From contig NC_088340.1 in assembly GCF_036884655.1 (NCBI RefSeq), positions 30,318,001-30,382,000 on the forward strand: DNA of 64,000 nt, written 5' to 3'. Shown here one piece after another: positions 46,389 to 57,760 of the stretch (position 1 is its first letter; each line of letters opens with the position of its first letter). The translations under genes and the position numbers were made by a program. Source of the DNA: Musa acuminata AAA Group. Lineage: Eukaryota > Streptophyta > Magnoliopsida > Zingiberales > Musaceae. A model generated the notes under the pieces. The model was not told the DNA's origin, did not search any database, and saw only the letters and a list, made by a program, of their open reading frames with translations.

Positions 46389-46551
46389 TGTTGGTGAACC
46401 TTTACACAGTGGTTGAAGTTTTAGCACGGCTCGGTCCGATCTCGGATGTACAAGGTTGCCCAAGTAGAGACTCAGGTGGTGGAAGGGAGCATTAGGTTGG
46501 GTTGAGTTGTGGGCCTCCTTGCCTAATTCTTCGTCACAAACTCCTGCACTC
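46389..46551 (-). repeat. G2 LTR segment 1
   Basis: Begins TGTTGGTGAACC after the primer-site region and is cut at 46551 by S6. CACTC at 46547-46551 is the left S6 duplication. Confidence 0.62.
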
Positions 46552-48520
46552 TGTTGAATCTGTTATTTTGATGATGAAACCACTTGATATATGTTTATGA
46601 TTTAATCTACATTTTGAGTGACGCAGGCTGCATCGATCAGGATGAGACAATTAAAACAAGAAAAATCATGTTGTGCCGGAGGAACATGTTAGAAGATTGG
46701 ACATCGGGCCGGTGGATCGGTCGACGTATCGACAAATAGCTTCGGGTCGTGGATCGGTCGACGTATCGACAAATAGCTTCGGGTCGTGGACTCGGGCATC
46801 GGGACAAGAAGAGCGGGTATTGTGCCAAGGATATCGGAGTTGCGGAGTCAACTGGCCGATTGGGCAATAGGCCGCAGGAGAGGACGATGCGCCGAAGAAT
46901 CAGACGAAGCGTCGAGGGACCAATGACATGCCAGACAACTTGGTTAATTGCTTAGGATTAATTGTCTCGATCGAAGTTTTGTTTTACATGTGCAGGATTA
47001 ACTACGATGAAAATAAGATATGCAACAGGAGTTGCGCCAGAGTCAAGACAATGATCACGTTGGGAGTTCGAGAGTTCGACGGAAGTTCGGACAGTCGTCG
47101 GAGGTTCTACGGGAACAAATCCGAGAAGTCCATGAGCTTGCCAAAGAAGCTCGTCGGAACTCGCCAAGTGGATCGTCGCAAGTCTAGGAGTTTTCCGGAA
47201 ATCCGTAGGAGCATCACCGAGGGTTCATCGGATGATCGACGGAAGTTCGCCGGAAACTCACCGGAAGAAGCGATTGACGCATCGGAGCAAGTTGTAGTAA
47301 ATATCTTAGGAAAAATCATAGTTAGCACAATGATTAAGTTGGAAATGGGAGGTGATCCTATTAACTTAATCTTGGGGCAATTGGGCCCCTGAAAAACCCA
47401 AATTAGGCCGAATGGATCAACCCATTCGGACCCTGATTTCTGCCAGGCGGTTGAACCGCCCAAGCCAGGAGGTGGCACCGCCTGGGCTGAGTCTCCGAGC
47501 GAGACTGGGCGGTGCAACCACCCCAGCCAAGAGGTGGCACCGCCTGGGCTCAGTCTCCGAGCGAGACTGGGTGGTGCAACCTCCCCTGACAGAGGTGGCA
47601 CCGCCTGGGCTCGGTCTCTGAGCTCTGGTTGAGCGGTGCAACCGCCTAAGCTCGGTATTCGAGCTCTGGCAGGAGGTGTAACCGCCCCTGACAGGAGGTG
47701 GCATCGCCCAGAGGCTCAGTCTTCGAGTTCTGCTAGGCGGGGCAACCGCTCCAGTCAGGAGGTGCAACCGCCAGATCCCGAAATTTCGGGAATTGACAGT
47801 TTTGAGCTCGAAATTCAAACTGGGTTGGGGCCTATAAATACCCCACCCATTCAGCACTGAAAGGGGACAGCATATACACCGAAATCCTGATCTTGTTTTG
47901 TGATTTTTAGAGCTCAAAATTGTTGTGAAGGCCAAAAGTTCTTCTCCCTCTTTTCTTCCAAGTTCTGAGCTTTAAAGAGAGGAGAGAAAATTCTGTAAGG
48001 GTTGTCTCCTAAGCCCGTCAAAAGGAGTGAAACTGTAAAAGAGTGGTTGGCCTTCGCCTTTTGAAGGAAGACCTCTAGTTGACGTCGGTGACCTCATCGG
48101 TGGAGGAAGCCAAAAGTGGAGTAGGTCAAGATTGACTGAACCACTCTAAATCTCGGTTTGCATTTATTTTGAGCATCTTATCTTTACTGCAAACCTCCTC
48201 AATAGCTTACTGCCTTATGTGCTTTTACGAACGTGTTTCAAAGTTCAGTGCTTTCCGAATCGGCGTTTAGATACAAATCGCTTTTATCGTACGAACGTCG
48301 TATTTCAGTTTGCGCTTATATTCTGATTTCCATCAAAACTACAAACTGCCTTCATAGATTTACTTTAACGTCATCTCGCTTGATCTTAAATTAAAGTAAT
48401 CTTAGAATCGGCTTTCACACCGAAATCGCTTTTATCGTACGAATGCAGTTTTTATTAATCGCAGAAAGATTTCCGCTGCACTAATTCACCCCCCCCTTCT
48501 TAGTGCTCTTGATCCTAACA
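46552..48520 (+). repeat. S6 5' LTR
   Basis: TGTTGAATC to GATCCTAACA. Order in the element sense: TTCCGRCGA-like units (about 47080-47280), CCGAATGG...CCATTCGG hairpin (about 47410), GC palindrome array (47445-47775), TATA box, then U5 hairpin with eight C (48477-48507). A short direct duplication near 46711-46790 repeats GTGGATCGGTCGACGTATCG. Confidence 0.95.
47833..47840 (+). promoter_or_regulatory. TATA box of S6 5' LTR
   Basis: TATAAATA in the context GGCCTATAAATACCCCACCC. It is placed just after the GC palindrome array and is conserved in every complete SIRE LTR here (for example 54133-54140 and, reversed, 30425-30432). It would start full-length element RNA about 30 bp downstream. Confidence 0.82.
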
Positions 48521-48521
48521 A

Positions 48522-48535
48522 TTGGTATCAGAGCC
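48522..48535 (+). other. S6 primer binding site
   Basis: TTGGTATCAGAGCC right after the 5' LTR, complementary to initiator tRNA-Met. Confidence 0.94.
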
Positions 48536-48570
48536 CGGTATTTCGCATTTCGGATTTACACCCGAGAGAA

Positions 48571-49530
48571 ATGGCTCTTCATGGCTTTCAAGAGGGCTTA
48601 TCGGTTTTTCGTCCACCGTTGTTTAACGGATTGGACTACACTTATTGGAAAACTCGAATGAGAGTTTTCTTGATTTCTATGAATTTGGATTTATGGAATA
48701 TCGTTGAAAACGATTTTCACCTTCCCTCTAAACCGATGAACGAATGGTCGGATTTGGAGAAGAAGTATTTTTCTTTAAATGCAAAGGCTATGAATGCCTT
48801 ATTTTACGTTTTGGACAAAAATGAGTTCAATCGGATTTTTACGTGCGAAATGACTTTTGACATTTGGCGAACACTTGAAATCATGCACGAGGGAACTAGT
48901 AGAGTCAAAGACTCGAAAGTTAACATTTTATTGCATGATTTTGAGCTTTTTCGAATGCAACCAAGCGAGACTATAGGCGACATGTACACCCGTTTCACGG
49001 ATGTCGTCAATAGTTTAAGAGCTCTTGGAAAATGTTTTTCAGATTTTGAACTCATAAACAAGATTTTGCGTTCTCTTTCTAAGAAGTGAGATTCAAAAAT
49101 AACTGCAATACAAGAGGCTAAAAACCTAAACAACTTACCACTTGAATAACTAATTGGTTCGTTGATGACATATGAAATGGTGCACAATGTACATGATGAA
49201 TATGATGAATAAAATCACCTTCCAAAGAACAGGAAGGATTTGGAACTCCGGACAAATGAATACCACTTGAGCGATGACTCAAGTGATGAGAACAATGATG
49301 AACTTGAACTTCGAACACTAAATCTTAATAAGTTTATTAAACCAAAATCTAAAATAAACAATAAACTTGAATGAAGGAAGAGGCCAAAGAAGAAGAACAC
49401 AAAGTGGGATGAATCGAGCTCTTTTGAAGACGAGGAGAAAATCAAGAAAGGTGAGGTGGCAAACTACGCCTTAACCGCTTTCAATGATGAGGTAATCGAA
49501 ATCCCCCTAATTTATTTTGAAATTACTTGA
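48571..49530 (+). pseudogene. S6 Gag without zinc knuckle
   Basis: Starts MALHGFQEGLSVFRPPLFNG and is open for 172 codons through YWKTRMRVFLIS, FDIWRTLEIMHEG and MYTRFTDVVN. It stops at a TGA (49087-49089) where Trp is expected, with further stops in the same frame after LEELIG-like and KNRKD-like positions. The frame register is kept to the terminal IPLIYFEIT and TGA at 49528-49530. The knuckle is absent, as in S2 and S3: lysine-rich sequence leads directly to KWDESSSFEDEEK. Confidence 0.88.
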
Positions 49531-52500
49531 TGCTTTCGTGATGTATTTTCTTTTTTAGTTTAGAATTAATGTTTTTAAAAAAAATTATGATCATGCTAGT
49601 AATTTCGAAAATGATAATATTATATATTTTATGATAAACAAACAAAATGATTTTGATTGAAAATATGAAATCATAGTTAAGAAGTAATAATGTGTATCAT
49701 GTTGATGTCCATTGTTATTTCTCGATTTTGAGTATATTAAAACATGTTTAATTTGAAGTTATGATTAATGAGTATATATTTGAAATTATGTATGATGATT
49801 CTTGATAATTATGGATTATCGATTTTCATGATAATAACAGTAAAAATTGATGTATGTTTTGATTTGACATAAATGAAATAGGCATGGTTATATGAAATAG
49901 TGTAAGTGTCATGCTTGACGATTGTATACTCAATGATGCATAATGATGTAATAAAAACACTAAATGTTTGGATACCATGATTTATGATTTTATGCATAAG
50001 ATTTTAAAGTTATACATGATGATTTTGTGACTTATTGGTCTTGATGGTTTTATGATGAAATTCATTTTACGATCCTAAACGTTGATGCATGTTTTCATTT
50101 GACATAAATGAAAAGGCATGCTAACATGAAATCAATCACTTAAGATGAAACACTTAAAAAATGGAAAAAAATATATTATCAAAGAAATCATGAATCTATT
50201 TATGTTATAAATTTTGTGAGCCATAAAAATGATTTTGATGATTTAAATTTGAAATGAGTTTTATCAAAATCATGATCATGATTTGTCAAATCGAATGAAT
50301 TGAAAATGAATGATGATTTTTCTCTTGAATGATTGTGACCTGTATTCCTTGTATTCATGATATGATTTTTATGCAATTCTTTGTATTCATGAAAGGTTTA
50401 TCTCATCACCCAATTATTTTTCTTCTTGATATTCTTTATGTGATGATATGAATACATGAAATATTCATTAATTTATTTCGATGTATACAAATGAAAATTA
50501 TGATCATGCATGGTAGGATATAATTTAACAAAATTGATACCATCATGATATGAAACATTTATGATTTGCAATGATGCACGCAATACTTGAGCTTTTTAAT
50601 TATGATGTGATGTATTGCATATGATGTGAATCATGATTTAAAATGCTATGAGTTGTTGCTAAAATGAAGTATTATAAATGTTGATTTAATGTCATGAATG
50701 CTCTAAATGATGAATGTTTGGTATCATGATCAAAATGAAGTGATAAATACTTAAAAAAATATTGATTTAATGTTCGGTATCATGAACACTTTATTATCAT
50801 ACATGAAAATAGTGATAAATACTTTGAAAATAAATATTTTTATCATGTTAGATGGTTTGACATATTGTGCATTATAAGCTATAAAGATGATTGAAACAAT
50901 GATTGAAATAATAGGAATGATGATTTGAAATCATATAATAATGAGTTTATATGTTTTAAAAATATATATGATGATAATGATGCATGCAATGATGAAATAT
51001 TCATGATAAAATAATTGTTTTGACATTCAAGACTTGAGTTTTCATCAATGCTATTTACCTTTGTCATAATTTAGAAATTAACGTAAAGGGTCTTCCCTTC
51101 TTTTTGACAATGACAAAGGGGGAGCAAAACATGCTTGAAAGCTAATTTGCTAGCTCATATAATTCAAAAAAAAGGAGAAAGAAAATAATTACACTTCTCA
51201 AAAGAAAAGGAATTGCTATCTTGAACGTCACCAAGAAGTTCTATCTTGCAAATCTCAAGATGCACAAATGCAAACATGCAAAATTTGTAATTTTGCATAT
51301 CATTAAAATTTATGATGCTTTGGTGATTATGCATGTTCTAAAATGTTATAAGATTCACTAGCTTGCATGATGTAGAACTTGCTATATTGAACATCACCAA
51401 GGAATGATATATTGTAGAAGCAAAAAGTTAACTTGCACATCTAGCAAAACTTATATTTCAAGAAGCAAGAGTTGCTTTCTTGAACATCTCAAAATTACTA
51501 GCTTGCGTGTCTTAAAATTGTAAACTTGCCATCATACTAGCATGGCAAAACTACGTCCGAATGATTGAACATGTTAAAATTATTTTTTTGAACTTTCTTG
51601 ATTGAATGATCAAATCACTTGATTGCCATAATGATTATACACAATTACATGTTGGAAATTATGTGCTTGAATACAAAACTTCCATGATAACAAGCATGCT
51701 TTACCTTCATGATTGTAATTGAATATCTATAGCAAAACCTTGTCCGAATGCATGAAAGTGTTAATTTCATTTTCGGATTCGCTTAACAATTGGTATCCTA
51801 ACAATCGGATTTTCTCATACACTTATGAAAAATATTTTTTTGAAATGGATTTGATGAAATGATTCCTGCTTTTAAATTCCATCTTGAAATATGAATGATA
51901 GTGTTTTTACTTGCAAGGATTTGTTTCACATACATATCTTGATCCTTGTAAAAATGAAGCATGATTTAATCTCTCATCGATTTTAACTTCACTCGAAGTA
52001 AACTCACAAATAGCATGTATCACAAATAGTCTTCCTCCTTCATGCAAAAAGATAATAACAGATAAAAAGGAAGAAGTTTTCAAAGCTATCTCCATGTTAT
52101 GTTTTCCTTGAGATGTTTGTATAATTGATATCCTATCACTCACTGTTGGAAAATGACATGAACTTAGTTATGACATGAATAATTACAAGCACTTATGCTT
52201 AAAATTTGCTTATATCGTTCTCCTTTTTGTTGATGACAAAGAGGGAGAAATATATGAATTGATGCTATGAACACTGATGCTATGATTATGCCATGCTTGC
52301 ATCATCAAGAGATATATGAATTGATATGATTGCCATATTTGCAATGCTTGCATCATCAAGAGATATATGAATTGATGCTATGATTGCCAAATTTGCATTA
52401 TGCCATGTTTGCATCATGCGTTAAGATATCAAGAACTTGTATCGTAATTTTACGCGTTGATATCTTACCATGTGATGAAATGCTACAATTGATAAACACT

Positions 52501-52852
52501 TGAAATGTTTGCGTTATGATATCAAAAGCTTACATCGCAATTTTACATGTTGATATTTGATAATAGCAAACTTGCATGATGATAAAACTTGATATTAAGT
52601 TTTTCATGCAATGAGTTGAACCAATATCACAAACACTTGATTGTGGTACTTCTCCTTTTTGTTGATGACAAAGGGGGAGAAGTATGTTGATGACATGACA
52701 TGTTATGCATAAGTTTATGCATAAGTTTATGATGACATGTTGCTTGGACTTTTGAATCCAAGAGTTTCTATCAATATAGCATATTGATAGGGGGAGTTTG
52801 TTTAAACTCCGGGAGTTAAGGTTAACTCCGTCATCAAGTAGTTGTCATCATC
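49531..52852 (+). other. S6 AT-rich non-coding internal region
   Basis: 3.3 kb with no coding match. It is colinear with the S3 and S2 regions. Purine blocks of the form GACAAAGGGGGAG or variants occur near 51110, 52235 and 52670, ahead of the true tract. Confidence 0.78.
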
Positions 52853-52854
52853 AA

Positions 52855-52866
52855 ACAGGGGGAGAT
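52855..52866 (+). other. S6 polypurine tract
   Basis: ACAGGGGGAGAT directly before TGTTGAATC of the 3' LTR. Confidence 0.9.
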
Positions 52867-54822
52867 TGTTGAATCTCGTATTTTGATGATGAAACCACTT
52901 GATATATGTTTATGATTTAATCTGTGTTTTGAGTGACGCAGGCTGCATCGATCAGGATGAGACAATTAAAACAGAAAAAATCATGTTGTGCCAGAGGAAC
53001 ATGTCAGAAGATTGGACGTCGGGCCAGTGGATCGGTCGACGTCTCAACAGAAGGCTTCGGGTCGTGGACTCGGGCATCGGGCCAAGAAGAGCGGGTATTG
53101 TGCCAAGGATATCGGAGTTGCGGAGTCAATTGGCCGATTGGGTAATAGGCCGCAGGAGAGGACGATGCGCCGAAGAATCAGATGAAGCATCGAGGGACCA
53201 ATGACATGCCGGACAACTTGGTTAATTGCTTAGGATTAATTGTCTCAATTGAAGTTTTGTTTTACATGTGCAGGATTAACTACGATGAAAATAAGATATG
53301 CAACAGGAGTTGCGCCGGAGTCAAGACAATGATCACGTTGGGAGCTCGAGAGTTCGACGGAAGTTCAGACAGTCGTCGGAAGTTCTACGGGAACAAATCC
53401 GAGAAGTCCATGAGCTTGCCAAAGAAGCTCATCGAAACTCACCAAGTGGATCGTTGCAAGTCCAGGAGTTTTCCGGAAATCCGCAGGAGCATCACCGAGG
53501 GTTCATCGGATGATCGACGGAAGTTCGCCGGAAGCTCGCTGGAAGAAGCGATTGACGCACCGGAGCAAGTTACAGTAAATATCTTAGGAAAAATCGTAGT
53601 TAGCACAATGATTAAGTTGGAAATGGGAGGTGATCCCATTAACTTAATCTTGGGGCAATTGGGTCCCTGAAAAATCCAAATTGGGCCGAATGGATCAACC
53701 CATTCGGACCCTGATTTCTGCTAGGCAGTTGTACCGCCCAAGCCAGGAGGTGGCACCGCCTGGGCTAAGTCTACGAGCGAGACTGGGCGGTGCAACCGCC
53801 CCAGCCAGGAGGTGGCACCGCCTGGGCTCAGTCTCCGAGCGAGACTAGGCGGTGCAACCTCCCCTGACAGAGGTGGCACAGCATAGGCTCGGTCTCCGAG
53901 CTCTGGCTGAGCGGTGCAACCGCCTCAGTCAAGAGGTGGCATCGCCTGAGCTCGGTCTTTGAGCTCAGGCTGGAGGTGCAACCGCCCCTGATAGGAGGTG
54001 GCACCGCCCAGAGGCTCAGTCTTCGAGCTCTGCCAAGCAGTGCAACCGCTCCAGTCAGGAGGTGCAACCGCCAAATCCCGAAATTTCGGGAATTGACAGT
54101 TTTGAGCTCCAAATTCAAACTGGGTTGGGGCCTATAAATACCCCACCCGTTCAGCACTGAAAGGGGATAGCATATACACTGAAATCCTGATCTTGTTCTG
54201 TGATTTTTAGAGCTCAAAATTGTTGTGAAGGCCAAAAGTTCTTCTCCCTCTTTTCTTCCAAGTTCTGAGCTTTAAAGAGAGGAGAGAAAATTCTGTAAGG
54301 GTTGTCTCCTAAGCCCGTCAAAAGGAGTGAAACTGTAAAAGGGTGGTTGGCCTTCGCCTATTGAAGGAAGGCCTCTAGTTGACGTCGGTGACCTCGTCGG
54401 TGGAGGAAGCCAAAAGTGGAGTAGGTCAAGATTGACCGAACCACTCTAAATCTCGGTTTGCATTTATTTTGAGCATCTTATCGTTACTGCAAACCTCCTC
54501 AATAGCTTACTGCCTTCTATGCTTTTACGAATGTGTTTCAAAGTTCAGTGCTTTCCGAATCAGCGTTTAGACGCAAATCGCTTTTATCGTACGAACGTCG
54601 TATTTTAGTTTGCGCTTATATTCTGATTTCCATCATAACTGCAAACTGCCTTCATAAGTTTACTTTAACGTCATCTCGCTTGATCTTAAGTTAAAGTAAT
54701 CTTAGAATTGGCTTTCACACTGAAATCGCTTTTATCGTACGAATGCAATTTTTATTAATCGCAGAAAGATTTCCGCTGCACTAATTCACCCCCCCCCCCT
54801 CTTAGTGCTCTTGATCCTAACA
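52867..54822 (+). repeat. S6 3' LTR
   Basis: 1956 bp with the same landmarks as the 5' copy: hairpin at about 53687, GC palindrome array at 53725-54075, TATA at 54133-54140, U5 hairpin with 11 C ending near 54811. Confidence 0.95.
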
Positions 54823-54827
54823 CACTC

Positions 54828-54892
54828 AAATTAAGGTCGGGAGGGGGGGTTTCATAACTCAATCCTTTCGAAGTTTAAGTAAGAGTTGAGTG
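54828..54892 (-). repeat. G2 LTR segment 2 between S6 and S7
   Basis: 65 bp of non-SIRE sequence (AAATTAAGGTCGGGAGGGG...) bounded by the right duplication of S6 (CACTC) and the left duplication of S7 (GAGTG, 54888-54892). Its assignment to the G2 LTR follows only from position. Confidence 0.5.
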
Positions 54893-55705
54893 TGTTAGGA
54901 TCAAGAGCACTAAGAGGGGGGGGTGAATTAGTGCACTGGATAAATTTTGACGATTTAAAACGACCTTCATATGATAAAAACACTTTCGATGAAAAATCGT
55001 TTCAGAAAGTTCTTCAACTTAAGATTAAGCGAAGTATAGTTGAAGAAAAGCAATGGAGGTAATTTGCAATTAAGTTAGAGAGCAGAATATAAATGCAAAC
55101 CAAGATTTAGAATGGTTCGGTCAATCTTGACCTACATCCACTTTTGGCTTCCTCCTCCGATGAGATCACCGACGTCCACTAGAGGCCTTACTTCAATAGG
55201 TAAAGGCCAACCACCCTTTTACAGCTTTACTCCTTTTGACGGGCTTAGGAGACAACCCTTATAGATTTTTACTCCTCTCTTGAATGATTAAAACTTAGAT
55301 GAAAAGAGGGAGAAGAACTTTTGGCTTTTTACAACACTTTTGAGCTCTCAAATTCTCAGAATAAGATCAAGATTTCGGTGCCCTTTCATGCAGGAAAGGG
55401 TGGGGTTTATATAGGCCCCAACTGGTTCGAATTTGGAACTAAAAAATGTCATCTCCTAAATTTTCGGGGTCCTGGCGGTACTACCGCCATAACTGGGCAG
55501 TATTACCACCTGACACAGCTTGGAAACTGAGCTCAGGTGGTACCACTGCTTGACTTCGCTCGAAGACCGAGTTTAGACGGTACCACCACCTGACAGGGGC
55601 GGTACCACCGCGCAGCATTCCTAGGAGACTAAGCTCCTAAGCGGTGCCACCATCTGCCAAGAATTATAGGTACGAATGGGCTGATCCATTCAGCCTAATT
55701 TGGGT
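54893..55705 (-). repeat. S7 3' LTR, truncated
   Basis: TGTTAGGATC start, hairpin with eight G (54906-54935), TATA-like TTTATATAGG near 55406, GGCGGTACTACCGCC palindromes from 55473. It breaks off after CAGCCTAATTTGGGTC at about 55705. Confidence 0.9.
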
Positions 55706-56240
55706 CTCTCGTAGAACTAAAGATAATATCATCAACATAAATCTGAACAATGAGAAAATTATTTTTAAAATTTTTGATAAACAATGTAGTATTGACCTTG
55801 CCTTTAGAGAAATTATTTTTAATAAGAAAAGAACTGAGTCTCTCATACCAAACCCTTGGGGCTTATTTTAAACCATAGAGAGCTTTAGTTAATTTAAACA
55901 CATGATTAGGGAGACTATTATTCTCAAATCCAGGAGGTTGTTCAACATAAACTTCTTTGGAAATAAAGCTATTAAGAAAAGCACTTTTAACATCCATTTG
56001 AAACAACTTAAAATTATTACTACTGGCATAGGCAAAGAGCATCCTTATGGCTTCTAATCGAGCCACAGGAGTGAAGGTTTCCTCGTAATCGATATCTTCT
56101 TCTTCATTGAAACTTTTGGCCACTAATCTAACCTTGTTTCTAACCACAATACTAGATTCATCTTGCTTATTTTTAAAGACCCATTTAGTACCAATAACTA
56201 AATGTTCATTTGGCCTAGGAACAAGCTTCTACACCTCATT
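55706..56240 (-). pseudogene. S7 reverse transcriptase, N-terminal half
   Basis: Frame 56147-55863 has [31 protein letters not shown] and [11 protein letters not shown] change of frame follows at about 55862, and sequence equivalent to the YxDD strand (TTTATGTTGATGATATTA on the minus strand) is just inside the deletion junction. RNase H is absent. Confidence 0.88.
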
Positions 56241-57370
56241 TCTCTCAAATTGATTTAACTCATCTTGCATTGTGATAATCCATGAATCATCTTTCATGGC
56301 TTCATCAATACATTTAGGTTCAATTTGGGAGAGAAAAGTGGCGTTGGCACAAAAATTTTTAAGAGAAGAACATGTTTGAACCCCTTTAGATGTGTCTCCT
56401 ATGATTAGCTCCTTAGCATGACCATCTACATACTTCCAATCCTTGGGTAAGGATGTTTCGGAAGTGGATAGATCCAAGTTGCTAGTTGGAGAAGGGGTTT
56501 CATTTAAATTCAAAGTATCAAAATTAACATCATCATCAAAATCATTTTTCTTGATTTCAGAAATCTCATTGAAAACAAATGAATGGATTCTTCTGTAATT
56601 AAAGTTCTCTTATTGAAGATACGAAATGCTTTAAAAATCGAGGAATAACCAAGAAAAATTCCTTCATCGGATTTAGCATCAAATTTTCCTAAGGCATCTT
56701 TTTCATTCAAGATAAAACACTTACACCCAAAAACTTTAAAATATGAAATATTAGGTTTTTTGTTGTTCCATAACTTATAAGGAGTTTTGGTGAATAAGGG
56801 TCTTACTAGAACTCTATTCATAACATAGCATGTCGTGTTTATGGCTTCGGCTCAAAAATATCTACGTAGGCTATGTTCATTCAACATGGTTCTTGTCGTT
56901 TCTTGTAAATATCTATTCTTTCTTTTTACTACTCCATTTTGTTGAGAATTTTTTGGAGTAGAGAAGTTGTGGTTGTATCTATTAGATTCATAAAATTCTT
57001 GAAAATCATGGTTTTGAAATTCACCACCGTGATCACTTCGAATTGGTGAAATATCTAAAGCAATCACTTTTGTGTTTCAAGAAATAAGTCTATGTGTATC
57101 TACTATAATCATCTACTATAACAAAGCATATTTGCTACCTCCTAGGCTTGATGTAGAGATTGGTCCAAATAAGTCCATATGGATCAATTGCAATGGTCTA
57201 GAGATACTTATTTGATTCTTAAATTTGAAGCTACCCTTTATTTGTTTTCCTAATTGACAAGCATCACACACATTATGTTTGATAAACTTGATATGATAAA
57301 TTCCTCTTACAAGTTCTTTGGATGAAATTTGGGTGATTAGTTTCATGCTAGCATGACTTAATCTCCTATG
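56229..57370 (-). pseudogene. S7 integrase, fragmented
   Basis: Four frames in series: KLITQISSKELVRG with CDACQLGKQ (57346-57116), SPIRSDHGGEFQNHDF and GVVKRKN (57067-56852; the usual catalytic Glu in VVERKN is Lys), FKVFGCKCF and FLGYSS (56821-56510), and the region before RT (56513-56229). A deletion near 57060 removes part of the core. Inactive. Confidence 0.88.
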
Positions 57371-57760
57371 CTAAAGCTAAGCATCGTCATTCAAAATCGA
57401 AAAACATATTTCATTGCAAAGATCATTGGTGTTAATAGTGTATACGTTATTTTGTTTTAATACAATCATAGATGTGTTCTTGTGTGGTTTTTCAATAATG
57501 CAAGCATTAGATTCAAATTTAATAATACATCCTTTATCACACAAATGACTAATGCTTAAGAGGTTATGTTTTAAACAATCAACAAACAAAACATCTTAAT
57601 AAAGAAGTTGGATTTGCTACCTATGGTTCCTTTGCCATTGATTTTACCCTTGTTATTGTCTCTGAAGGTGACGTAGCCTTCATCTATGCTAGTGAGCTTA
57701 GAGAATTGAGATGGATCTTCGGTCATATGCCTTGAGCATCCACTATCAAGGTAACATCTC
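57371..57760 (-). pseudogene. S7 protease and pre-integrase region
   Basis: Minus-strand pieces: LKHNLLSISHLCDKG at 57589-57377 and a protease active-site-like stretch (DSGCSRHMTEDPSQ) near 57690-57755. Frame breaks occur between them. Confidence 0.72.

Larger units (their letters stand above)
44041..46551 (-). mobile_element. G2: Ty3/Gypsy Tat-like element, 5' part, decayed
   Basis: Minus-strand order is gag, protease, start of RT. The start of the 5' LTR (TGTTGGTGAACC) is near 46389. Next to it the minus strand reads TTTTGGCACTAGAAGGAGGG, resembling the LTR/gag boundary of Tat-type elements. The RT is cut at 44041 by T2. The LTR appears to continue through 54828-54892 and 60622-60800 after S6 and S7. 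Many stops make it an old copy. Confidence 0.78.
46552..54822 (+). mobile_element. S6: complete gag-only SIRE-type element
   Basis: An 8271 bp plus-strand element: LTRs of 1969 and 1956 bp, primer site, gag-like region, 3.3 kb AT-rich non-coding DNA, polypurine tract. Perfect duplication CACTC (46547-46551 and 54823-54827). It matches S3 throughout in opposite orientation and lacks pol. Confidence 0.95.
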
